Positions 1 to 6,586 of a stretch of 51,761 nucleotides of DNA are shown here, in pieces (within the stretch, counting starts at the first letter, position 1; every line of letters begins with the position of its first letter). Position numbers and translations under genes: made by a program. The DNA is from Hahella sp. HN01 (lineage in GTDB: Bacteria > Pseudomonadota > Gammaproteobacteria > Pseudomonadales > Oleiphilaceae). The stretch lies in assembly GCF_018986435.1 (NCBI RefSeq), contig NZ_JAHMIN010000030.1:1-51761 (forward strand). The letters run 5' to 3'. Under the pieces are notes generated by a model, which worked only from the letters and a program-made list of their open reading frames with translations, ran no database searches and was not told the origin of the DNA.

Positions 1-193
1 ATGCAGTGAACGCGAAGCATGGCGGATAACGGATACGGCGGCCGGCCATTCTCGCCCTTGGGATAATGACGGGCGACCTTCTTCTCCAACCGTTCCCAGG
101 GAATCAGCTTATCCATCCGCTCCAGAAAGATTTCCCGGCGGGTCTTACGTTTTTATTCTGGTATTCGGCTTCGGAGAAAGTCATCTGTTCCAT
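1..193 (-). pseudogene. IS5-family transposase, N-terminus, frameshifted
   Basis: The minus strand from the ATG at 193 reads MEQMTFSEAEYQNK. It then needs a change of frame to continue as KRKTRREIFLERMDKL and on to a typical IS5 DUF772-like N-terminus ending GRPPYPLSAMLRVHC at the window edge. The break is at a run of five A on the minus strand (150-154), where six would keep one frame; the downstream frame has a stop directly before the run. Either this copy is dead, or there is an error in a homopolymer, or, less likely, frameshifting is programmed. The catalytic DDE part lies outside the window. Confidence 0.7.
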
Positions 194-260
194 GAAAAGT
201 GTTCCTGCTGAGTTGGGCTGCCGTATTATGACTGATTCTTGGGGTTATTCAGAGGTTCCC
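1..260 (-). mobile_element. IS5-family insertion sequence, one end only
   Basis: This is the end of an insertion sequence that continues beyond the left edge. It contains the N-terminal part of an IS5-type transposase on the minus strand. The terminal sequence, read inward on the minus strand from 260, is GGGAACCTCTGAATAACC. The flanking bases are TAG, consistent with the CTAG-like targets preferred by part of the IS5 family. The same terminal GGGAACCTCTGAA recurs at the ends of the small element at 2550-2692. The family call rests on recognising the protein start; the other end is not visible, so the element length is unknown. Confidence 0.75.
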
Positions 261-289
261 TAGCTATTTTTTATTTCCACCTTGGGTAG

Positions 290-353
290 TGTTCAGAAAT
301 CTGTGTCATTTCAGTATCCTATGCAAAACAGGAATGACACAGATTTCTGAACA
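290..353. repeat. 64-bp palindromic element with perfect 21-bp inverted repeats
   Basis: The arms at 290-310 and 333-353 are perfect reverse complements, beginning TGTTCAGAAATCTGTGTCA, around a 22-base spacer. The arm resembles from memory the terminal repeats of IS256/Mutator-type elements, so this may be a tiny non-autonomous element or two abutted ends left after deletion. It lies just past the stop of the lipoprotein gene at 369 and could also terminate transcription, but it has no T-tract. Confidence 0.6.
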
Positions 354-368
354 GCACCCGCAAACTAC

Positions 369-1004
369 TTATAATTTGACCAACACATACCCACTACTCA
401 TCCGACCACTGGCAAGCATAACGGCCAGGCCTTGCGCTTCCGTATCGCTGGCGCTGGTCAGGAGGAATTTTTTACCCAGTTCTGTTTGCACCAAGGCTTT
501 ATGAAGTATTTCATCATCCAGCATGGTGTAGGCGTAGCGTCCGATGCTTTGTTTAATTCTTGGTGAGGCTTTCTCGTAGGATTCATCCGAGAACACCACT
601 TCAACGGCAAGTCTGTCGCCAGCGGTAACGGCAGCAGACTCCACGACGTCTTGATCGCTATACCAGATATCATCCGGCTCCGTTCCCCTGAATACGAGTT
701 CGCCGGGATGCCCGCTTAGAAATGCGACCAGTTCAGCGTCAGGGGCGCCCCGTGAAAATTCAATCACGCCCTTGCCTTCCACGTCTTTGAACTGGACCGA
801 TGACAGTTTACTCGGGAGAACGGCGTTCAGGCGTTTCAACAGAATGTCCATATCCTCTTTCGAACCTTTGTCAGCCTGGTAATCCTGCACTTGGTAGGTG
901 ACTTTCTCAGCTCTCAGATACTCCAGTTCCTTGCAGCCCGTCACGGTAAACAGGGACAGCATGAGCAGGGCCAAGGTCAGGCTGTGCGTATGGTTTTTTG
1001 TCAA
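369..1004 (-). CDS. Lipoprotein with SecD P1-head-like domain
   Basis: The frame is open back to a TTG at 1097, but a TTG at 1004 gives a compact lipoprotein signal (MTKNHTHS, then a hydrophobic stretch) ending in the lipobox VTGC, so I prefer it. Neither start has a clear ribosome binding site. The mature part of about 190 residues has the pattern of the periplasmic P1 head of SecD: a FRGTEPDDIWYSDQD segment like the G-x-D-L region, a central beta-rich part, and a C-terminal stretch where SecD has its ALA-x-x-L-x-x-G motif. There are no membrane segments beyond the anchor, so this is not a translocase subunit. Such stand-alone domains occur in proteobacterial lipoproteins of unknown role. 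The cognate function cannot be named from the sequence. Confidence 0.65.
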   Translation of the reverse strand: MTKNHTHSLTLALLMLSLFTVTGCKELEYLRAEKVTYQVQDYQADKGSKEDMDILLKRLNAVLPSKLSSVQFKDVEGKGVIEFSRGAPDAELVAFLSGHPGELVFRGTEPDDIWYSDQDVVESAAVTAGDRLAVEVVFSDESYEKASPRIKQSIGRYAYTMLDDEILHKALVQTELGKKFLLTSASDTEAQGLAVMLASGRMSSGYVLVKL

Positions 1005-1086
1005 AATGGATTTGGAGCTATTCAATGAATGTCCCTGCGAATGTATGGATGTTCTTCTCGTATCGCGCGTTCTATAAATGATTGTA

Positions 1087-1527
1087 TTAAAACTCAAAGT
1101 AGTGTTTCAGAATGCGTTCGCCGCTTTCGATCTGCTTAAACAGTTCTGCAACCGTAGCGTCGCCAGCGATGTGCTCTTCCATTGTTTTTACACTGGCGGT
1201 GTCCGTGACGTACTGTTCCGCCTTTTGTTGATAGTACCCTGGCAACAAGTCATGCAAAGCAATCATCGCATAAAGCTGGGCCGGCTTGCTGCCTTCCGTT
1301 TGCAACCTGATGAGCTGCTCCTGAGCATCCGCCCGGCTGAGCAGGCACCGATACGCATTAATATGGTCCGGAACATCCCCAGCATAACCAATACGCGCAC
1401 TGGTGAATTCCTCCGCGTTCTTCAACACTTCATAATCATTTTCGGAGCACTGCCATTCCGCCAGAGACTGACTGGAAAACAGGCAAAACAATATCGAGGC
1501 GGCAATTCTTGAACGGGATGTCTTCAT
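1087..1527 (-). CDS. Small secreted protein, tandem paralogue 1
   Basis: This 146-residue protein starts with a clear Sec signal peptide (MKTSRSRIAASILFCLFSSQ, then SLA before the cleavage site). The mature part is about 123 residues with two cysteines (WQCSENDYE and AYRCLL), probably one disulfide, and mostly helical composition. It is nearly identical to the product of 1735-2169, and the roughly 80 bases upstream of both starts are conserved too, so the pair arose by recent tandem duplication. I do not recognise the family. The stop overlaps the extreme upstream end of the lipoprotein reading frame, so the two could be co-transcribed. Confidence 0.75.
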   Translation of the reverse strand: MKTSRSRIAASILFCLFSSQSLAEWQCSENDYEVLKNAEEFTSARIGYAGDVPDHINAYRCLLSRADAQEQLIRLQTEGSKPAQLYAMIALHDLLPGYYQQKAEQYVTDTASVKTMEEHIAGDATVAELFKQIESGERILKHYFEF

Positions 1528-1734
1528 GAGTGGAAACTTCTGTAAATCCTTTAAAAAAGCGCCTGAGTCAGCGCGCGGCTATTTAACCACAGAGCCGGTG
1601 CGCGGGGAATCAAGTACGGGAGATATATGAGATAAATTAATGGATTTGGCCATACTAGCCATACAAAGAAGAGGCTTAACCGACATTTGCTTAGCAATTT
1701 CTTAGCGCACGTCCTGTAGCGCGCCCGCAAAATG

Positions 1735-2169
1735 CTATAGGTAATGCTTTAGGACGCTCCCGCCATCATTAATCTGTCTGAAGAGCGTAGCCACCTCAGT
1801 GCTACCGCCTTTACACCCGTTCATGGTCTTTACTACAGAAACATCTGTTACATACTGCTCAGCTTTTTGCTGAAAATATCCGGGCAGCAATTCATGCAAA
1901 GCAATCATTGCATAGAGCTGAGCAGGCTTGCTCCCTTCCGTTTGCAACTTGATAAGCTGTTGCTGTGCGTCCGCCTGACTTAACAGACATCGATAGGCGT
2001 TAATATGATCCGGAACGGAGGCGCCTCTATCGGTCCGCGCACTGGTGAACGTCTCCACATTCTTCAACACTTCATAGTCATTTTCAGAGCACTGCCAGTC
2101 CGCCAGAGACTGGTCGGAAAACAAGCAAAATAATATCGAGGCGGCAATTCTTGAACGGGGTGTCTCCAT
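1735..2169 (-). CDS. Small secreted protein, tandem paralogue 2
   Basis: This 144-residue paralogue of the neighbouring gene begins METPRSRIAASILFCLFSD, with cleavage after SLA. The open frame extends 39 codons further upstream to 2286. That extension is the conserved non-coding leader of the duplicated unit, whose frame is broken in copy 1, so the ATG at 2169 is the start. Both mature-part cysteines are kept (WQCSENDYEV and AYRCLLSQ). The copies differ mainly near the C-terminus, where copy 2 has VVKTMNGCKGGSTE and so gains a third cysteine. The function is unknown. Confidence 0.7.
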   Translation of the reverse strand: METPRSRIAASILFCLFSDQSLADWQCSENDYEVLKNVETFTSARTDRGASVPDHINAYRCLLSQADAQQQLIKLQTEGSKPAQLYAMIALHELLPGYFQQKAEQYVTDVSVVKTMNGCKGGSTEVATLFRQINDGGSVLKHYL

Positions 2170-2286
2170 GGTTGGAAACTTCTGTAAATCCCTTAAAAAC
2201 AGCGTCTGAGCCAGCGCGCGGCTATTTAACCACAGAGCCGGTGCGCGGGGAATAACAGACCGTTGAGGACTGATAACTTTAGACAT

Positions 2287-2549
2287 TCAGAGACTTAGCC
2301 AGATTGGGTGCGACAAACTGCCGCATTGCCCCCTGCCCGTCCCTCCGCATATAAAAATAAGCGGTGTTGGACCTTACAAAAAACATTAGAAATTAACGGC
2401 ATGGATCGCGCTTTAGCTGTTGTTCGTCACGCATCAATGTCGGCGACCGCTTTGAGGGAAATTCGTTTTCTCTCCGCCTTCCTTCCGTCGATGACGGTCC
2501 TCGCAGCCTGATCCGGCTGCATCCGGTGATATAACCAAACTAATAAACA
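2287..2549. other. Non-coding stretch upstream of the metallophore operon
   Basis: I see no convincing gene here. A 67-codon open frame at 2308-2511 has no ribosome binding site and no recognisable composition. The promoter of the operon beginning at 2723 should lie here or inside the MITE that follows. I found no good Fur box, nor a consensus -35/-10 pair. Confidence 0.4.
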
Positions 2550-2692
2550 GGGAGCCTCTGAAAACGTTGGCGAGGCCGCCAGTGCAAGGAAAAAGTCGGC
2601 GAAAAAAGCGCAGTTTATCGTGAATAAATGAGCATTTTGAGCCGACTTTTGACGCCGTAATGGCGGCCGCAGGTAGTTTTTCAGAGGTTCCC
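2550..2692. mobile_element. 143-bp MITE related to the IS5 element
   Basis: The terminal inverted repeats are GGGAGCCTCTGAAAAC on the left and GTTTTTCAGAGGTTCCC on the right, matching the end of the IS5 copy at 260. Inside them is a second long inverted repeat (GGCCGCCA and AAAAGTCGGC on the left; GCCGACTTTT and TGGCGGCC on the right), so the whole element can fold into one hairpin. It has no coding capacity. The right flank is TAG, as at the IS, but the left flank is ACAG, so no clean target duplication is visible. It ends 30 bases before the start codon of the first metallophore gene. Confidence 0.75.
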
Positions 2693-2722
2693 TAGAAATC
2701 GCATCAATCGATAGAGGGACAT

Positions 2723-3901
2723 ATGTCGATGAAGCTCCCCCCCCTCGTAGAACCCGCTGCGGAGTTGTCCGCGGAGGAAATCGCCCGCTATAGCCGTCAT
2801 CTGCTGCTGCCGGATGTCGGACTGGATGGGCAGAAACGCCTGAAGAACGCCAAAGTGCTGGCGGTTGGCGCCGGCGGTCTGGGCTCTCCGGTCTTACTCT
2901 ATTTAGCCGCCGCCGGGGTCGGAACCCTTGGAGTTGTGGAGTTTGATCTGGTTGACGAATCCAACCTGCAACGGCAAATCATCCACGGCGTGTCCGATAT
3001 CGGACGTCCCAAAGGCGAAAGCGCCAGAGACGCTATTCACGAGATCAACCCGCACATCGCGGTGCGGCTGCATAGCGAGCGCCTGGACTCAGCCAACGCC
3101 CTTGAAATCATCGCCCAATACGATCTTATTGTGGATGGAACCGACAATTTCGCAACTCGCTATCTGGTCAATGACGCCTGCGTGCTGGCAGGAAAACCTT
3201 ACGTCTGGGGTTCTATCTATCGCTTTGAAGGACAAGCGTCGGTCTTTTGGGAAAACGCTCCCGAAGGCGCAGGCCTGAATTATCGCGATCTTTATCCGGA
3301 ACCGCCCCCGCCCCATCTGGCGCCATCCTGCTCGGAAGGCGGAGTGTTGGGCGTCCTGTGCGCGTCCATCGGCTCCATCATGGCCACGGAAGCGATCAAG
3401 TTGATTACCGGATTAGGCGAATCCTTGTTGGGCAGATTGGCCGTGTACGACGCACTGGAAATGAGCTTCCGTTTTATCAAACTGCGCCGCGACCCGCAAA
3501 GACGCGCCATCACCGAACTGGTGGATTATCAGGCCTTCTGCGGGCTGGCGACTGCCGTTCAAGACGATAACGACAGCGTCCCCAGCATTGACGCTCATGA
3601 ACTAAAGCGGTGGCGGGACAGCGCCAGAGACTTCCAACTGATCGATGTTCGCGACGCGTTGGAGCGGGACATCGTGCGCATTCCGGGATCGCAACATATT
3701 CCTGCCCACAGGCTGCTGGACCGCGACATGCTGGACTCTCTCAGCAGCAACGCGCCCATCGTGCTGCACTGCAAATCCGGCGTGCGTTCGCAACGGGCGT
3801 TGCAGTCTCTGCGCGAATGCGGTTTCGATAACGTCCATCATCTCGACGGCGGCATTCTCGCCTGGATTCGAGATGTCGACCCTTCATTGCCCAGCTACTG
3901 A
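2723..3901 (+). CDS. Sulfur-carrier adenylyltransferase/sulfurtransferase (MoeZ/PdtF/QbsC type)
   Basis: This 392-residue protein joins an E1-like ThiF/MoeB domain (about 15-275) to a C-terminal rhodanese domain (about 285-392). The nucleotide-binding loop GAGGLGS is at 49-55, and a conserved cysteine is at 203 in PSCSEGGVLG. The rhodanese active loop is CKSGVRS at 350-356. It lacks the CxxC zinc pairs of E. coli MoeB (NYRDLYPEPPPP replaces CYRCLFPEPP), as in the MoeZ group. It should adenylate the C-terminal glycine of the carrier protein at 4374-4664 and convert it to a thiocarboxylate with sulfur delivered through Cys350. AGAGGGA sits properly before the ATG. It is the first gene of the operon and is homologous in architecture to PdtF of P. 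stutzeri and QbsC of P. fluorescens. Confidence 0.9.
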   Translation: MSMKLPPLVEPAAELSAEEIARYSRHLLLPDVGLDGQKRLKNAKVLAVGAGGLGSPVLLYLAAAGVGTLGVVEFDLVDESNLQRQIIHGVSDIGRPKGESARDAIHEINPHIAVRLHSERLDSANALEIIAQYDLIVDGTDNFATRYLVNDACVLAGKPYVWGSIYRFEGQASVFWENAPEGAGLNYRDLYPEPPPPHLAPSCSEGGVLGVLCASIGSIMATEAIKLITGLGESLLGRLAVYDALEMSFRFIKLRRDPQRRAITELVDYQAFCGLATAVQDDNDSVPSIDAHELKRWRDSARDFQLIDVRDALERDIVRIPGSQHIPAHRLLDRDMLDSLSSNAPIVLHCKSGVRSQRALQSLRECGFDNVHHLDGGILAWIRDVDPSLPSY

Positions 3902-3919
3902 TCCGGGAGGAAACCCAAC

Positions 3920-4438
3920 ATGCTGACGATTCTTTCCGAACTCGTAGACGCCATGATCCAACAGGCGCAAACAGATCACCCCATGGAAACCTGTGGCGTT
4001 ATCGCCGGCCGGGAGGGCGCCGAGCGTCCCATGCGCCTCATTCCCATGCGCAATGTAGCGGCGTCAGAAGATATGTTCATGTTCGACGCCCGTGAACAAC
4101 TGCAAGTCTGGCGAGAAATGGAGGCAAACGGCGAAGAGCCCGTAGTCATCTATCACTCACACACCCACTCGCGCGCCTATCCCAGCAAAGATGACATTCT
4201 TTGCGCCGCGGAGCCGCACGCCCATTACGTCATTATCCCCACGGATCCCGCGTACGGCGGCGGCATTCGCAGCTTCCGCATCGTCAACGGAGCCGTGGTG
4301 GAAGAAACCATTCGCGTCGTCGAGCAATACGCCGGCGAAAAATCCTTACCCCTTGCTGAAAACAGGAGTTCTCATGTCAATCACCATCCATATTCCCACC
4401 GTTCTGCGTCCACTGACCAACGATCAGAAGCGCATTGA
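3920..4438 (+). CDS. JAMM-family carrier-processing peptidase (PdtG/QbsD type)
   Basis: This 172-residue JAB/MPN metallopeptidase has an intact zinc site: Glu23 in METCG, the pair His79 and His81 in YHSHTH, Ser89 and Asp92, fitting H-x-H-x7-S-x2-D. In the quinolobactin pathway the equivalent enzyme, QbsD, trims extra residues from the C-terminus of the sulfur carrier to expose Gly-Gly. The carrier encoded next door has just such an extension. The last 65 bases overlap the carrier gene in another frame, giving a low-complexity His/Ser-rich tail (about 152-172) that is unlikely to be part of the fold. An overlap this long is unusual in the operon. Confidence 0.88.
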   Translation: MLTILSELVDAMIQQAQTDHPMETCGVIAGREGAERPMRLIPMRNVAASEDMFMFDAREQLQVWREMEANGEEPVVIYHSHTHSRAYPSKDDILCAAEPHAHYVIIPTDPAYGGGIRSFRIVNGAVVEETIRVVEQYAGEKSLPLAENRSSHVNHHPYSHRSASTDQRSEAH

Positions 4439-4664
4439 CGGCGATGGCGCGAATGTGCGGGAAGTGATCGAGAACATGGAGATACAGTTCCCAGGCGTCA
4501 AAGAGCGACTGATGGCGGACGGCAAGGTGCACCGCTTTTTGAATATTTACGTGAATGACGACGATATTCGCTTCGCCGAAAACCTGGACACGTCCGTACA
4601 AGCCGGCGACGCCATCACCATCCTGCCGGCGGTGGCGGGCGGGTGCGGCGACAGGTTGAGATAA
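4374..4664 (+). CDS. ThiS/MoaD-like sulfur carrier with masked GG (PdtH/QbsE type)
   Basis: This 96-residue beta-grasp protein was assigned its start at the ATG preceded by ACAGGAGTT; the frame is open further upstream but only as a shadow of the peptidase gene. It ends AVAGGCGDRLR, so the Gly-Gly (89-90) needed for adenylation is buried under six residues, Cys-Gly-Asp-Arg-Leu-Arg. ThiS and MoaD end directly in GG; QbsE ends in GG plus a dipeptide removed by QbsD. By analogy the JAMM peptidase next door cuts after Gly90, the MoeZ-like enzyme makes the thiocarboxylate, and the carrier donates sulfur to the acyl group activated by the ligase at 6583-8232. Confidence 0.88.
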   Translation: MSITIHIPTVLRPLTNDQKRIDGDGANVREVIENMEIQFPGVKERLMADGKVHRFLNIYVNDDDIRFAENLDTSVQAGDAITILPAVAGGCGDRLR

Positions 4665-4669
4665 CCGCC

Positions 4670-6586
4670 ATGACCGTGTTACTGGAAAACTGCTATCTCA
4701 GCGGATCGTTACGCAACCCAACGCCGGCCCTGGCGCCGCTGTATGCGTCGTTGCGATATCAGGCCAATGCTCTCGGCGTCGCCTGGGAGAACGTCGATAC
4801 GGAATCCGGCGCCGCTTTCGCGTTGCACGTGGCTGAAAATGTATATGTCGACTGTGTATTGGAAGGCTGGTCGGATGCAGTGGAGCGTCCCATATCAGAA
4901 ACGTTGGCCCAGGCGACGACAGGGTTGATGTCCGTACATGGCCGCGCCAGCGGCGGCGCGCAGCCCTTGGGAGTGGATTATGTCTCCACCCTCACCGCCG
5001 TGCTTTCCCTGCAAGGCGTAATGGCCGCCGCGATTGGTCGTCTCCGGGGCGCCTCGACGCGCGCAACTACGACCAGCCTGACCTCCAGCGCCTTGCTCAG
5101 CGTCGCGCAATATCTGGCTGGAGCCACCGCCCCGGAAATGCCGGAGCGACTGCTGCCCGGCGCAGCCAGTGTGCAGGAACGCCCGCCCTTTACGTCCGCC
5201 GATGGCGTAGCGTTTGAACTGGAAACCCTGGACGCCGTCCCCTGGCGCGATTTCTGGACCCAGGTCGGCGTCGACGCCGCCAGCGCCGGCAAAGGCTGGA
5301 ACGGTTTCCTGCTGCGCTACGCCAAAGCCATCGCCCCGGTTCCCGCCACACTCTGTGAAGCGCTCGCAGTGCTGCCATTCGCACAGATCGAACGTCTCGC
5401 CCAGCAAACCGGCGTCGCCATTTGCCGAGTGCGCTCGCTACAGGACCGCGCTCAGGACAAGGACGCAATGGCTATGTGGCGCGAAGGCCCCTGGCGTTTT
5501 CATTGTGATGGCGACATCGCCCAGGCCAGGCCGCTGAAGCCCTGCGATCCGTCCTCGCCCCTGCCTCTGGCCGGATTAACTGTGGTTGAGTCCTGCCGCC
5601 GCATTCAGGGTCCATTGGCGGGACGCTTACTGTCCCTGCTCGGCGCAGAGGTGATTCGCATCGAACCGCCCGGGGGCGACCCTTTGCGCGGTATGCCGCC
5701 TATGGCGGAAGACGTTTCCGCCCGTTTTGACGCCCTGAATCGAGACAAAAACGTACGAGAGATCGACATCAAATCCGCCGCCGGCAAGGCGGAAGTGATG
5801 GCGTTGATCCAGCAGGCGGATGTGTTTCTGCACAACTGGGCGCCCGGCAAAGCGGCGGAAATGGGACTGGATTATGACGACATGACACAGGTAAACCCTG
5901 ACCTCATTTACGCCTATGCGGGAGGCTGGGGAGAGAATGCGGAGCACGATCTGCCCGGCACCGATTTCATGGCTCAGGCTTACTCCGGCGTCGCTGCAAA
6001 AATCGCCGCTGCTTCGGGACTGCCGGGCGGCGCACTGTTTACTGTGTTAGACGTATTAGGCGGCGCCGTCGCTGCTCAAGGCGTCACCGCCGCACTACTG
6101 GCCCGAGGACTGGGTCGCGCCCGCTCCATCAGAGTGGATACCTCCCTGCTGGGCGCCGCCACCTTGTTGTGCGCAGACGAACTTGGCGCGCTGTTGCAAC
6201 AGCCGGGGTATCAAAATCATGCCCTGGACGGTGAACCGCCCCCACCTGCATGGACTTCATTGAATGGCGTTTACGCCACCGCGCAGGGGCTGCTTGCTCT
6301 GGATTGTCTGGATGAACGCGCCTTTTCCAGGCTCACCCATGCCGTTGTTGACGCCGCGTCTGAACTTCAGATAGACCTTAACGACGACACCCCGGATCGA
6401 GAGCATCTACAGCGCGCTCTTCTTCATCGCAAGGCCCAGGAGTGGGCGGCGTTGTTCGAAATGAGCGGCGTTCCCGCCGCCGTAGTAGTCGAAGATTTGA
6501 CTGAGCTTAGCCGCGACCCGCGTCTGGCGCCTGCTCTCAACAAAGACATCTATGTTCGAGTGAATTCACCATGGAGGTTTCAATGA
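4670..6586 (+). CDS. Double-length CaiB-like acyl-CoA transferase family protein (PdtI/QbsK type)
   Basis: The protein has 638 residues from the ATG at 4670, five bases after the carrier stop; the frame also opens at a GTG inside the carrier gene. The C-terminal half (about 300-638) is a standard family III CoA-transferase: GLTVVESCRRIQGPLAGRLL, then GAEVIRIEPPGGDPLRG, and PGTDFMAQAYSG, where Asp432 takes the place of the acyl-accepting aspartate (Asp169 of formyl-CoA transferase). The N-terminal half (about 1-260) looks like a diverged second copy without clear catalytic residues. Class III enzymes usually have about 400 residues. In pdt and qbs clusters this protein accompanies the acyl ligase, but its exact step is not settled. 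The stop overlaps the next start as ATGA. Confidence 0.8.
   Translation: MTVLLENCYLSGSLRNPTPALAPLYASLRYQANALGVAWENVDTESGAAFALHVAENVYVDCVLEGWSDAVERPISETLAQATTGLMSVHGRASGGAQPLGVDYVSTLTAVLSLQGVMAAAIGRLRGASTRATTTSLTSSALLSVAQYLAGATAPEMPERLLPGAASVQERPPFTSADGVAFELETLDAVPWRDFWTQVGVDAASAGKGWNGFLLRYAKAIAPVPATLCEALAVLPFAQIERLAQQTGVAICRVRSLQDRAQDKDAMAMWREGPWRFHCDGDIAQARPLKPCDPSSPLPLAGLTVVESCRRIQGPLAGRLLSLLGAEVIRIEPPGGDPLRGMPPMAEDVSARFDALNRDKNVREIDIKSAAGKAEVMALIQQADVFLHNWAPGKAAEMGLDYDDMTQVNPDLIYAYAGGWGENAEHDLPGTDFMAQAYSGVAAKIAAASGLPGGALFTVLDVLGGAVAAQGVTAALLARGLGRARSIRVDTSLLGAATLLCADELGALLQQPGYQNHALDGEPPPPAWTSLNGVYATAQGLLALDCLDERAFSRLTHAVVDAASELQIDLNDDTPDREHLQRALLHRKAQEWAALFEMSGVPAAVVVEDLTELSRDPRLAPALNKDIYVRVNSPWRFQ

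Larger units (their letters stand above)
1087..2253. repeat. Direct tandem duplication (gene plus leader)
   Basis: Units at about 1087-1610 and 1735-2253 share the coding sequence and an upstream leader ending in the same string, GAGCCGGTGCGCGGGGAAT. Single-base indels in the leader put the second unit 642-643 bases from the first. Confidence 0.8.

Noticed and set aside
66-263. 65-codon plus-strand frame at the left edge
   Set aside because: Antisense to the IS5 transposase N-terminus.
2308-2511. 67-codon frame upstream of the MITE
   Set aside because: No ribosome binding site and unnatural composition.
2287-2722. Fur box before the metallophore operon
   Set aside because: No 19-bp sequence close to the GATAATGATTATC-type consensus was seen.
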